Shown here one piece after another: positions 1 to 14,068 of a stretch of DNA of 64,000 bases. Made by a program: the position numbers and the translations under genes. Every line of letters begins with the position of its first letter. Position 1 is the stretch's first letter. The notes beneath the pieces were generated by a model. It saw only the letters and a program-made list of their open reading frames with translations, was not told the DNA's origin and did not search any database. The stretch is from Lineus longissimus. Its lineage: Eukaryota; Nemertea; Pilidiophora; Heteronemertea; Lineidae. The stretch is taken from NCBI RefSeq assembly GCF_910592395.1, contig NC_088309.1, positions 21,826,599-21,890,598 of the forward strand, given 5' to 3'.

Positions 1-3000
1 ATCTTCAACTTCTATAAGCTTTGTCTTGAGTTCGTTCCTCTCCAGTAGCACCTCCCTGAGTTCATTGAGCGTAAATCGTGGACGGTTAGGATCCTTGAGG
101 TCAATCACCATCTTCCCTTCGTGGTGCAGACGTTCTTCCAACCTCTCATAGTCGGCCTCCTAAAAAGGATAGAATGAATAGAAATATTAAGGGTGTTTCT
201 ACAAAGAGAAAAGCATTAGAAATGGTCTCTTAATAGGAAGCCACTCATAGTAAATCCATACATGGCCTATCGACTATAGCCCAAGGCCTATCGTCATATT
301 GTATTTGCTCTGCTCCTAGACATCAAGACAGGGTCAATTTACCAATATGATACTATGTTAGAAGTGGGAGAACAATTTTAGTAACACTGGGCATCTGCTG
401 AGAGGTGAGTTAAGCCAAGCAGTCACCTCATGTTGGAGAAATTTACACCTGCTGCATGGATGAGACCTCAGCCAAACAGTCACCTCCTGTAGAAACACCT
501 GTTGCATTGATAAGACCTCAGCCAAACAGTCACCTCATGTAGAAACACCTGTTGCATGGATAAGACCTCAGCCAAACAGTCACCTCATGTATAAACACCT
601 GTTGCATTGATAAGACCTCAGCCAAACAGTCACCTCATGTATAAACACCTGTTGCATGGATAAGACCTCAGCCAAACAGTCACCTCCTGTATAAACACCT
701 GTTGCATGGATGAGACCTCAGCCAAACAGTCACCTCCTGTATAAACACCTGTTGCATGGATAAGACCTCAGCCAAACAGTCACCTCGTGTATCAACACCT
801 GCTTGGATGAAACCTCAGCCAAACAGTCATCTCATTTTGGCACGTGCTTGGATGAAACCTGGGCCAAACAGTAAACTATTTTGCAGCAGTACTGGTATGG
901 GAATATCAAGAACCCGAGCCCAGCAGTCATTTATGGCTCGAACCAATAAGTCATTCCTTCTCGGTAGCTTTATTAACATAATCCAACTGTTGACAAAAGC
1001 AGACGCAGATGGGGGACATAGAGATCCAATCCAATAATTGGAGAAGCATGATCAATCCAGCTGAACGCATAAAAAATACCCACCCTGACCTCCCAATGGA
1101 TTATCATTAGTGTGTTTCTATATGAGAAGACAATCTGCTTCCAATATGTATTGCTGAAGTTGGCAATTTCTTGACTTAGAAGAAATACTCTGGCTTTGAG
1201 AGGTAAAGTATGGGAAACCTGACTCTTTTGCTGCTGAGCATAGTAGGGCCCATATCCTGCGAGAAAAAAACATGCGCCGCACTAACTTTAACTCTAATTT
1301 TCAAATAAAGGAAACAAAACTGCACATTTTTTGTCTGACCACCTCTTACCTCCCTACCCTCCCAACATTGTTTGGCTTTCTATACATGCAGATCTCATGC
1401 AAGATGATGTGCTTAAGACACCTCAATGGCCATGTCATTTTCAAATGATAGCACGCAGAGACTGGATTTTAATGGCGTTAATGGCAAGGGAAATTAGATT
1501 CACTTCCTCTACTTGGGCATTGCATTCAGGGATGTCGGTATCGAGTTGCGATAGTAATTATGTTAGGTTGGCGTTTCCACCTTTAAGTTATCACATAGAA
1601 AAGGGAAATAAGATTTCAGTTCACTGACTTTTATGCACTGTGACAAAATATCATTGGCAGTGTTCAAGGTTGAAACCTTCCCATGAGCAGCAATTCCGAA
1701 GTGATTGGTTCTTCTGTCACTCATGATACACTCCACCCATGAATGATGCAGTGATGCGGCACTGCCAATGCATTGTAATGTGCATAGGCAAAGTGTATTG
1801 TAGACAATTTTCCAATAACAGAGGTAAATATAAAGGGCAAATAAAATGATATTCATTGAGGAAAAAAATACGATTTTTCAAGCGCACACAACGCAGCGGA
1901 TACTACTCTTCTCATACTAAAAGCATTCCTGAACAAAATACAAAATAAAAGGAACTTAAGGAGAAGAATAATGTGTTATACTGAAACCACGCAGCATGAT
2001 TATCTCATATTAGTCAACTCATTCTTCCATGATTACCGGTATTGCGTTAGGCACAATATTACCAAGTAAAGCAAACTCTCTCCATCAATTATGGACAATG
2101 TGTGGGTGCACCAACTGTTTGTAAGCCACAGGACCAAATAATCTATAACATGTTGATATGGATAGAAGTAATTATATTTCGACGTTTGGCTAGTTCTGGA
2201 CATGACTGTACAGACATTCCAAGTTCAGGGCCTCGTTTTGGTTACCCTGCATCATGGCACCAAGTGGCAGCTCTAGATAAGCAAAAATACCTACGCAATA
2301 TATATACTCCCTAATTTAACATCCTTTTTACCGTTGGAGAAACTGGTACATGACCACATAACCACGAAAAGATAGACTCATTATCAAGACTCATTATCAA
2401 AGGCTTACAGTATCTTGACCACCAGCGTTTTTTACATCTCATCAATGACGTACATATAAAGGGAGTATGAGAGTCTGGACTGAGCTAGAGCAGACTTTCC
2501 TGTGGTTCCCATTAATGAACATGGTCATGATGGTGTCCGGCGTCAAAAGCCTCATGCATCCTCAACAATCGGGAAGTCACCGACCAGATGCATTAATCTA
2601 TCACATATCAAAGTGAACACATCAACCAATGCTTTTTAGGTTTAACCGTTCTGCAACTCGCGGACGCGGCAAAAAAATCTCTGTAAAAGAATGAACTTTT
2701 GTCTTAAGACCATTTGAGAGACATTAGCTATATCAGAAGACTTACAAACTTTCAATTCCATCAGCACAATAGGATTGCGTGATGTCTCCCTCACAGCTAT
2801 TTAGGAAGCCATCTCGACTTGAAGCAGAATCACAGAATGCAATGAAACTCTTTTTCATTACACACGTTTTAGCCATACTCATTGGAAGCATTCCGTTTGT
2901 AGCATGGCCTTTAAATACAGGGTGAGAATTCAGTAAGAGAAGACATACAACTCAGCCAAGAACACTTTAGTCACCAATAACTTCGAGCAATCTTTTCTTT

Positions 3001-6000
3001 TCAGTCAACAGCCTACACAGGCTGCACTTGTATGGCTTTACAGCAGGAGAAACCTAACCAAACCAAACCAGATATCACTGTTAGGAAAGAGAAATGGTCA
3101 ATGATTGACGGAGTTGATGGCAGATCATCTGTACAAAATTAACATTGCATTTGGCAAGGCTGGAGTCTAGTCGATAGGTTTAGGTGTTGCATTTGTTATT
3201 TCAATGCCTGACATTGGCAAGTCGCTGCACTTTCATCACCAGATCCTAAAACAAGAATATCGCTTTAAAAACTCGAGAGACTTACTGGTGAAGTTGGAGC
3301 GGTTGACGATGGTGACTCAACACACTCTTTGTCCAAATGTTCTTTGATTTTCTGAATTTGTTGCTCCTTGTCCTGGAGCGCTGTTTGTAAGTCTGCTTTC
3401 TCGGTGATAAGTACTCGCGCTTGTTTGGCCGTCACAGTTTGTTTCCGTCTGATCTCAGCGTTTACTTTGGCTATTCGCTCTAATTGGGCTGTTAGCTGAA
3501 AAGAAACATAACAGATGTTGAGAAGACAATAGATTGGATCACTTTGTCATCTTGCTCATTCGGATTCCCCCCTCCCATGTGAGATGTTAGGGCTGTTCTG
3601 ACAAACATGATAAAGACACTCGGTACAGCTAATTTTGGTTTGAGGTCTCATTTAGGGGATGAGACAGGATGTACATCCAAAATGATTCGCCCAGAGATAT
3701 CATTAATCAATCAATTTGTACCTGGACTAATTTAACCACTGAGCTAATGCTGCTCTGAGGCTCCAGTATTTGACTGATCACAACTGTTAAGATCATGAGT
3801 CCTTTCATCTCCGCACGACGAGTTAAATCACCTTGAGGTAAATCTAAGATCTTCCACCTCGAGCACACTACACAACACCTGCTGAGTCCCACAGCTAGAG
3901 ATATCTTCATAGATTCAACAGTCACGGAGATTAAATGAGTTGTCAGGCAGAATATTTCTCTCTTCGAGCTGATATAGCCATTAAAAATAAATGTGGCAAT
4001 ATCTTTTGGTTTAGTTCGGTGAGGCAGAAGATTTCTAATAACACTCGTGATAATTGATATGTTGAGGTCCACATGGATTTGTTTCATAATTGATAAATTT
4101 CTTAAAATAGAATATCTCGCAACTTTTTTCATTTTAATTAGCATCATCGATCATAAAACAAAAATGACACTGTCATACAATGCCATGAAAAGGTGTCGCC
4201 TTGTCAGAGGAATTGATGGAATTTTAGTCTGACTAAGATAATCAATGCCAATTAAGACTTCCGCTTATTTTCCTTTAAATCAATAACCGCTGGGTGCAAA
4301 TCAGAAGGGGTCAAAATATGACTCACTGCATCAATGTCGACATTTTTCTGTGTATTTTCTCTCTTTAGCGCTCTGATCTGATCTCGATGGCGATCAACTG
4401 ATTCCTTTAATTTCGTCATGATTTTGAACTCGTCCTCTTTACCTGAAGAAGAGACGCACCAACATAATACCAACAGAACACACAATGAGACACAGCTAAG
4501 GTCAACCAAGGTCTTCACAGCCAAGGTCTACGCATACTTCATAATTCATTTTGCGGTTGTTGTACATGCTGTTCTATAGAACCAAGCGACACACCCATAA
4601 AATCATGTTCATGTAAGCTATTGATGAAGAAAATAAAGCTCAAAATTCAGACAAATAACCTCAAGCACTTTTTGTCAGTGTCAATTTAAACTTTACTTCC
4701 ACTGCACGTAGTGTAATCCCTTTTATCATTTCTATAAAGAGAAAACCCCATTAGAGGCGACATGACATTGTAATTAATATTCACAGTTAAACGTAGCGTG
4801 AAAGTCACCTCCCGATGATCGCCCATCCCACCCCTGCAGATAATGTCAGTGTTGTTTCTAAAATTCATACCACTTATCAATCCTTTCATGGATCCAACAT
4901 AAAGTAGAAAACACCATCAGTTTGGCTACTCAGGTGTCAGCTTCGCATGAAACTATCAAACCTATTGTTTGATGTCACAAGGAAAATGTCAAAAAGTCAT
5001 GTGGGTGTCCTATCCCACACTACATGGTACTGTTTTGACAACCTCAGTATCAGTTCATTTCTATTGAGTATCATAATGGGGATGGCATCATGGCTATATC
5101 TGAGTTGCTAAGGCCAAATGGTGTTAGAATAGAAGATACTCATTGACGTAGGTCCAACTGACTACATCACGAGATGGACAGCAAAACAATATGGCATACA
5201 TGTTTATGTTCCCGTTCATAAGCCATTCCCACAAGCCAGACAAAGTCTCGCACCACAAAACCCATGTTATCCATTGTTTACTTGTATATTCACCCAAGGC
5301 TTTGAATAAGCCTTCATATAATAACTGTAGTATGAATCGTACCCAACAAACATGAAAATTTTATTCAAATCCAAAGTCGTGCGGCAAGAAAAGAAGGTTA
5401 TAGATGTTTACATTTGCCTGAAGCTGGACAAATTATCGTGAATACTCCCCAAACTATAGTTTCATTTTTTCATATTGATCCACACTGCCATCAAATCAAG
5501 GGAACAGGAGTTTTTACACCTCATGGTATGACACACTGTAACTAGAAAGCATCATTATCTTAATTGGGATATCTCTCTCGACTCCACAGTTTTTTTTACA
5601 TTTCTGGTGAAAAACAGCTTTCTGACTGATGTTGGAGCAAGCCAAGAAAAAACACAAAATATATGATAATCATCTAGAATCTATACCTCTGCTACGCCAT
5701 AGACTACAACAGATATCTTCTCTAATCTCTGACTTACTTTCATATTTTGCTGCAGTCTGTTCTGACTCGCTCAAAGCACTGTTTAACCGTCTGTTCTCTT
5801 CCTGTAACTTCGCCACCATCGTCAGCAAGTCCTTTGACTCGGCTCGCCATGTTTCCTCAATCTGCTCTAATTCCTGTAATTAGAAACAGATTCACCGAGC
5901 TAATGATACTGTGATTACTTCATTTCAACATCAGGTGTTAATCCAAAAAGGTTAAAATTTAATGCGTTTTTTAACTAACACTCTTCGAAATAAGGGTTTT

Positions 6001-9000
6001 CAATGAACACAAATATGCATCCCTCGATAGAGAGGTTAAAACTTTTTTTGGTGCATATTTTTGTTGGTCATTCAAAAACCTTTTATTTCTTATACTAGAG
6101 TGTTCATTGCAGCTCAGCTATCCATACTTCTTTTAAAACTTAGTCAAACAATACAGTCTCCAAAGGATGTGTTTAATTTCCTTATTGGGGGTAGGGGGAC
6201 ATCACAACTGAAGCAAAACGCCTGCCCTTAGGAACCAAGTTTGGCAAGTCCAAGATGGAACAATGGGCAAAAATACAATCATTTTTCAGTCAAATACATG
6301 CAGTATACTATTACTAAATGAACGCGGTGCGAAAATGGTCTTTTTTGCAACTTATGAAAGAGTGGTTATGTATGCCAAAAATCACAGATGGCCTATTTAA
6401 AAGGAGAACATTTTATATCAAATGTCAGCACTTGCAAATGATTAACCTCCAGCAGTCATGTGGTCTCTTCTGTCATGTGACTTATGTAATTGTCATTGCC
6501 GTCATTGCATGGCCACATCAATAGCCTTATAGTAACTTGTGTACATCGTAATTACCAGTGAACCACAATTATCATTCATCACCAGACCACTGAATATGAG
6601 AGAATATGAGAGAGCTATCGATGTTTTCAACCATATTATATGATGACCAATCTTGATAGATGCCCATGGGGCAGAACAGAAACTGACTGAGTGACAAACC
6701 ATCAATAGAAACAGTGAGCATCAGAGTACAGGCGATGTTTCCCTTGATACAATCAGGGCAAGAGTCAAGCCATTGCAACTCAGTAGCGTACGCTTTCACT
6801 CTAGTGCCCCTGCCAACCAAATAAAAGAAGAGCAAAAAGAATCAGTAGTAGGTATGACTGTGACAGATGCCACCATCAAAGCCACGCTCAGCAGAATGAA
6901 GTGATGTATGCTGATGTATCAGGGACAGGACCATCACTTCTATTCACCAGGCCAGCCTTTTTAGCCACTCCAATGGTTGCTTTCACCAATGCATAACTCA
7001 TGTAATAGCTTATTCACAATTGCATCAAATGAAAGAATCGTTGGAAGATTTTTAAAAAGCAAAGAAATGTTAGGTCTGGGAGTGAATTCATTCAATGACT
7101 GTGCTGCCAGAGGTAATCTTCATGAAACGTCCATTCCATTTACCCGTAATCATCAAGATCCCACTGATGGCTGCACGGGGTCAGAAAAAGTAACGGTAAT
7201 CTCAACCGAAGCGAAATCATGTGTTTTTGTGTCTTTTATCAGAGATCGGATTCTGGGCAAAATTGCCAAAGCTGCGGCTCCCTGCCATGGACCAAGGATG
7301 ACTAGAAGAGAAACAGGTGGTTAAATCTTCATCAGTGTTGCAACTTGGTGTTCAGATTTGTATCTTGGTGTTCATTGAATTAGTCGTAAGAACCCAGGCA
7401 ACCGTAGGGTTAGCATAATTGCTTGACAACAGCATGACTATCATGGTCTGGTTGTCATGGTTTTGTGAACTGAGTCAGAATCTTCACGCCTGTTGCCCCT
7501 ACTTCATACTTGAAGATGGATGCTTCATTATCTGCACCCATGTGTGATAGATGAATAAAGCTAGAATTCACAAGACATGCTTGTGGCTTTAAAGGTCTAC
7601 TACGTTTCAAAAATTTGAAAGTTGAACTCAAATTTGAAAATATCCAGTTGAAGATACTACATGCGAGCAAGATGATGTGTGATAACTGAACAAACCCAGA
7701 AGTCTTAAAGGATGTGCTTTCGCAAGAGAGCAAGAATCAAAATTATTGTCATGCTCAACAAGTCTTTCCCGATTGAAGTCTCTTTTGTACAAACATGACA
7801 TTCAGCCATCAAACTGTTCCTTTTTTAGGTATGGTGGTTGTCATGCAATCTCACTGGTCAAAAATTGCTTTGATGATAAGCAAACAGTGTTCTAAGCTCA
7901 AAACAAAGTGCAGCTTCGGATGTTGGTAAGCATTTTGCACAGAAACAGTCCCGCCGCAGAGAAAAAAGACAAAGACACACGCAATACCAATCCTCCTGCA
8001 ATCGACTATCAAGGGATTTTTACCAAACAGATATCTATCAAAAACTCTACAAACTCTATCAAACAGATCACATAAACTGCAATCTAGGTATCCATTTAAA
8101 ACAAACAACTTTTAAAACTTGACAATGAAAGGTCCAAATTGTTTCATCACCTTTAGACGAAGTGTTTTACTCTTTCACCATGGTAACAGCCCACATCCAC
8201 TGCTGACATTTGGAGGGGTTTTTCGATAATACCATGAACCAGCATGCCACCGCCAGACTTCACATTTATTTAGCATTATTTCTGGCACTGACAATATAAG
8301 CATTGGTTATTCCTTGAAGCCGAACAAACACTATACACAAGAAAAGGTTCACAATTGGGAGGAAACTCCAGGATAGCTTAGTGACATTGAGATGATAGTT
8401 TGAAGTCACCAGTGACCATGAATTTACACTCAACCCCAACAGTCTCAACTGCCTTACCAGGTGTCAACAGCTGCTCACTGAGGTGCTGTTTGTAAATTAT
8501 CTTTCAAGTATGTTCAAAGTAGCAAGGGAAAATATCCGATGTTCATTTGAATGGACGGCCGGGGAACGGCTGGCAGGTATCGGCCAGGAACCTTTGGGAT
8601 ACACTAACTTACTTCAGTGCCAAGGATTGGTAGAATGAGAACTTGGAATGCATTTAATTTAGACACAATGTCCTTGTAACCTTATGTGCTAAATGTTGCC
8701 CCAATTTTTACTCTTGATATTCCTAACACATAATCTTCCTTTGGCTATTTTCACCCTAAAACTTAAATGGGATGACTTTGCCAGAAAATCACTTTTGCAT
8801 CACCTAAGCTGTGCACCCGTGACCATAAATCATCCAATATTAGGTGATAATCCAGAGATATGATGTCAGTTGCCTTCAGAGTGTGCAACAAGATGGCGTA
8901 ATCACACCCCTGTGGGTTGTAACCACAAATCACGTCTCGTCTACATGGGATGCAGAGGAAAATTCGTTCTAACTCTAATGCTGATTTGATCATCACCATT

Positions 9001-11997
9001 TTTGGAAACTATGGATATGCTTGGATGCCTCATTTTAAAAAGTTTAATTGTCCACCCATTTTTCAATCAAACAAGGCAGGTCAGAAATGCTCTATCCTAA
9101 GAAGGTTTGGCCATAAGGCAAAGCAATACATGTACTTCATGAGCATGGCAACACACTTCGTGATCAGAGCAATACTTCAAAGGCAAAGCAATTTCCCCTT
9201 GAATGAGGGCACAATGGTCGACCTTCAATGAATCTTATCCTCTTGGATTCCAATAGCACTGCGTTGCACAGCAAAACCAATTTGATGATGCAAAATCGAT
9301 GACTTCCAGACTGAAAATAGATCATTAGAAATATGGCTGCATGTTCAACAATGGACTAGAAGGAGGCAAAATGATGGAAGAGGAAAGTCATTGACAACGA
9401 CTGCAGATCGTTGCATTGTGGCTGAGTGGTTAGAGTAGGTTCAACTGATGTATGGATTAATGCTGCTTCATCATTGGGTGTTCTTAAGCAAGGCACTTAC
9501 ATGTAACCCTAATTGTTTTTCTCTACCCAGGATTAAAACTGGGGATGCAGAAGTTAAAATCACAATGGGAAATTAGATGGAAAGTGTTCTAGAGGCTTCA
9601 CAGTTCTGCCACATGAAAACCTCATAAATAGTTAGAATAGTTAGGTACAGTTGCCATACTGGTAGCAATACAAGATGAAAAGCACTGTCATAACAGTACC
9701 CATCTATAATGCAGGAATGGAGCTACATGTACCAGAAGCTGTTGATTAGCTTAGCGATCAATGCAACATCAGTGTGATAATGACTTACTGGTTGGTTTGA
9801 AAAGTACCCCTCTTCTGAGTGTAAAATGATTTTCCTAATCAAACCTCTGCTCGAAATCTACATCTGTTAATTTTCCTTTTAACCCAAAAACTGGAGAAAA
9901 AAAAAAATTGATGCGCTCAGACAAGCCAGATGCTGTGATGGGAAGATAATTCAATTTGTGTTCTCCTCTACAATCTACAAATAAGATGATTCACACAATT
10001 TCCCCAGGAAATATGATACAATAATCATACATTTGACAGTGGTATCATCAGATGTGACATTTCCAAATAATGCGTCAGACTCCAAGAATGAAAACCATGA
10101 CAACAGCCAGCCTCAAGTGTCACAGATCTGCGAAAGCGCAGAGTGATAAAGCCAGGGTACATATTTAGTAGTGATGGATATGCTGACCCCATAAACCACC
10201 CTGGAAAATCACCTCAATATTTTCCGAGTGTTCACAGTTCTGCTCACTTTTAGGTAGGATTTCGTTGAAATGTCATCCCTATTCCAAAGGTCATCTCACT
10301 ATAGCCCACAGAGAAATGCTAAAATTCTGCATCAAAATTACAATAGATGGTTTGGAAATACCTTTATTTGGTGATCCAATTAACTACAGTGGAACCTTCC
10401 ATAATAGTGGACACCTCTCTATTAAGGACACTAGTTTTGGTGCCAAATTATTTCCTTCCATTCAATTTAACCTCTCTATTCAGGACACCTCTCTATTAAG
10501 GATAGTACTTGTCATTCCCAAGGGTTCTACAGCATTTACTTCATTTTCCACTTGATAAGGCATCAGAAATACACAATGTCAAACATTAGACAGTACAGAC
10601 ATTAGCATCTCTATTGTTCAGCAGACAGAGTAGAATAAACGATTTGCTGGCACCAATGAAATAGTGCCGCAATGTAGCTCAAGTGCAATCAATGGATGTT
10701 TTCGTTATAGAGAACAACAAGAGACGGGATTATAAAACTGTGGAGATAATCACAAAATCAATTTGGTTAAGTGGTATTCAGATAGGTTACCAAGAGATCA
10801 ATGGGAGACCAGCTGAAGTAGATTTACTGCTTTTCATCGGCTGCAATGACGTGGAATGAGATCGTTGGATGGTTACAATATCACGGATCAGGGATATATC
10901 AAATACATGTAGATGTGAGTGCAGCAACAAGAATGAAATGATGAAATACAAAAGTGATTTGAACACACTCTATCAGATTGGAACTAACTAAACCAAGAGG
11001 GCCTCCCTCAGCCATTTGTAACTTTGACCAACACGAAGTTTGCCTAAACTGCCTAATTTTCCTATTGGATGATTTATCAAGAATCAAATTTGACATCGGA
11101 CCCATGACGGCATCAGAAGATTGTTTCAGGGGACAGGCTGTCTTCAGGGTAAGAATATCAACGGGGGCAGATTGTCCTCGTGGGAAGATTGTCCTCGGGG
11201 GCAGATTGTCCTTGGGGGCAGATTGTCCTCAGGGGGGGCAGATTGTCCTCAGGGGGGGGCAGATTGTCCTCGGGGGGGGGGGGGGGGGGGGGGGGGGGTG
11301 GGGGGAGGCAGAATGTCCTCGGGGGGAAGAATGTCCTCGGGGGCAGATTGTCCTCGGGGGCAGATTGTCCTCGGGGGAAGATTGCTCTTGAGGACAGATT
11401 ATCCTCGGGGACAGATTGTCCTTGGCGGCAGCAGACTGTCTTCGGCAGATCCTTGGGGGGGGCAGATTCCTCCAGGACGGACAGACCACAAAAACAACCG
11501 ACTGTCTTTGCCTTTGCCTTGGGGGCAGATTGAGATTGTGATTGCCCTCAGGGACAGCTCGTCTTTGCTGAGTGATGACAGATTGTTGATGTACATTGTT
11601 CTATACTTACCACCTCATATCGCATCCTGTCCTCAGCCTTAGCAGCTTTTTCTCTCTCAAGCTTTTGAACTGCGAATTTCAACTCTGAAATTTCATTGTT
11701 TTCACGTTCATTGTCGTTGGCCAATATTTCCAGGTTCTCAAGAGCTCTGATCACTTTTGGCATCAGACTTGTCACTGCATCTACTCCATAAGTATCAATA
11801 ATTACTTCGAATTCTTTGCCTATATTTGAAGCTAAGTCGTAGACATCAACCACAGACATGTTCTGTGGTGAATCCCCCATTTCTGGGCGATTTCCAAGGC
11901 GAAAAATATAAGGATCACTTGGAGACAGCATTCCACAAAATTCACAAATTTGTTTTGATACTTTTACTTCCTCGTGCCCTGCAGTGAGCAATGGCAC
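1..11997 (-). CDS. RILPL1: RILP/RILPL-family Rab effector, 3' end outside the window
   Basis: Rab effector of the RILP family. RILP binds Rab7 on late endosomes, and RILPL1/2 bind Rab8/Rab10 and act at the ciliary base. Exons on the minus strand: 11997-11611, 5873-5738, 4442-4327, 3495-3286 and 159-1 (cut by the window edge). All junctions are GT/AG and the phases agree (336 codons so far; RILPL1 is about 400). Exon 1 holds the RH1 domain, with VDVYDLASNIGKEF and LMPKVIRALE. The middle exons are charged coiled coil (LKESVDRHRDQIRALKRE). The last exon holds the RH2 Rab-binding signature PNRPRFTLNELREVLLERN. The start may be 11997 or the downstream Met at 11880 (MGDSPQNMSVVDVYD), which fits known N-termini better. 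The order of paralogues (RILP, RILPL1, RILPL2) is not resolved; the TMED2 neighbour favours RILPL1. Confidence 0.9.
160..3285. other. Intron of the RILPL gene
   Basis: Intron between the two most 3' visible RILPL exons. Apart from the 50-bp tandem array at 410-872 I see no gene or transposon here. The short open frames lack splice context and recognisable domains. Confidence 0.6.
410..872. repeat. Minisatellite, 50-bp unit, about 8-9 copies
   Basis: Six nearly identical 50-bp units lie between 481 and 780, each ending GCCAAACAGT. A 57-bp variant copy precedes them and shortened, degenerate copies follow to 872. Variation between units is mostly single-base (cctgt/catgt, agaaa/ataaa, ttga/tgga). 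The unit is not a multiple of three, and the array lies in an intron, so it is not coding. Confidence 0.95.
9418..9545 (+). mobile_element. tRNA-derived SINE fragment
   Basis: It begins with an A-box-like tRNA start (TGGCTGAGTGGTTAGAG). About 60 bp further on comes a block reading CTTAAGCAAGGCACTTACA, then TCTCTACCCAGG. This block resembles the central domain shared by many invertebrate SINEs (recalled as the 'Meta' type; not checked). The B box is degenerate and no poly-A or simple-repeat tail is clear, so the copy looks old. It lies in RILPL intron 1. Confidence 0.5.
10387..10531. mobile_element. TA-flanked inverted-repeat MITE, degraded copy
   Basis: Preceded by TA, it starts CAGTGGAACC and carries repeats of CTCTCTATTAAGGACAC. 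It ends GGGTTCTACAG, an eroded inverse of its start. It is closely similar along its length to the better preserved element at 22338-22515, including a shared block CACTAGTTTTGGT. Confidence 0.75.
11160..11530. repeat. G-rich minisatellite with a 27-G run
   Basis: About 15 variable copies of a 17-21 bp unit, consensus GGGGGCAGATTGTCCTC. The G block ranges from 4 to 8 bases and is expanded to 27 uninterrupted G at 11272-11298. It lies just downstream of RILPL exon 1 (donor at 11605-11610, minus sense), where it reads C-rich on the transcribed strand. The long open frames here on both strands are repeat artefacts. Confidence 0.95.
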
Positions 11998-12311
11998 GGA
12001 TGGTTATTGGTGTAATATTCTGTATCCGGATGCCTTGTATAAAATACTGATAACGTATTCTAAACAAAATTGGAACATTAATTAGATTTATTGCAGATAG
12101 ATTTCACTATTCAAATATTTTTAGTAACTGGAAAAGCTAGTTGACCTCCTTTTTTTATTCAGCTCGTCGCAGTTGTTGGGACAATCTTGCCACTAGAGGC
12201 GCTGATCATCGACCCTGCGCATGTGTAGTTCCAGTGCACGCAAATACGTGGCATTTGCCGGTTTACAGTCTCCAAAATATCGCTCTAAAACATCTCCCAA
12301 AAGCCCCCAAA
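11998..12311. promoter_or_regulatory. Shared RILPL/TMED2 divergent promoter region
   Basis: Only about 314 bp (431 bp if RILPL starts at 11880) separates the start codons of two head-to-head genes, so a bidirectional promoter is expected. No convincing TATA box is seen. An NRF1-like half-site TGCGCATG lies at 12216-12223, typical of CpG-type housekeeping promoters. Assignment as a promoter rests on gene orientation and is an inference. Confidence 0.6.

Positions 12312-14068
<1,757 letters not shown>

Larger units (their letters stand above)
5874..11610. other. Intron 1 of the RILPL gene (5.7 kb)
   Basis: The largest RILPL intron. It contains a tRNA-derived SINE-like fragment near 9418-9545, a TA-flanked inverted-repeat element at 10387-10531 and a G-rich minisatellite at 11160-11530. 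The rest, including 6000-9400, shows no coding exon or repeat I can support. Confidence 0.6.

Noticed and set aside
10978-11642. Gly/Arg-rich and Pro-rich open frames on both strands
   Set aside because: They are read through the G-rich minisatellite and lack start or splice context.
12190-12204. CTCF-like motif in the RILPL/TMED2 promoter
   Set aside because: CCACTAGAGGCGCTG lacks one base of the core; a chance match is likely.
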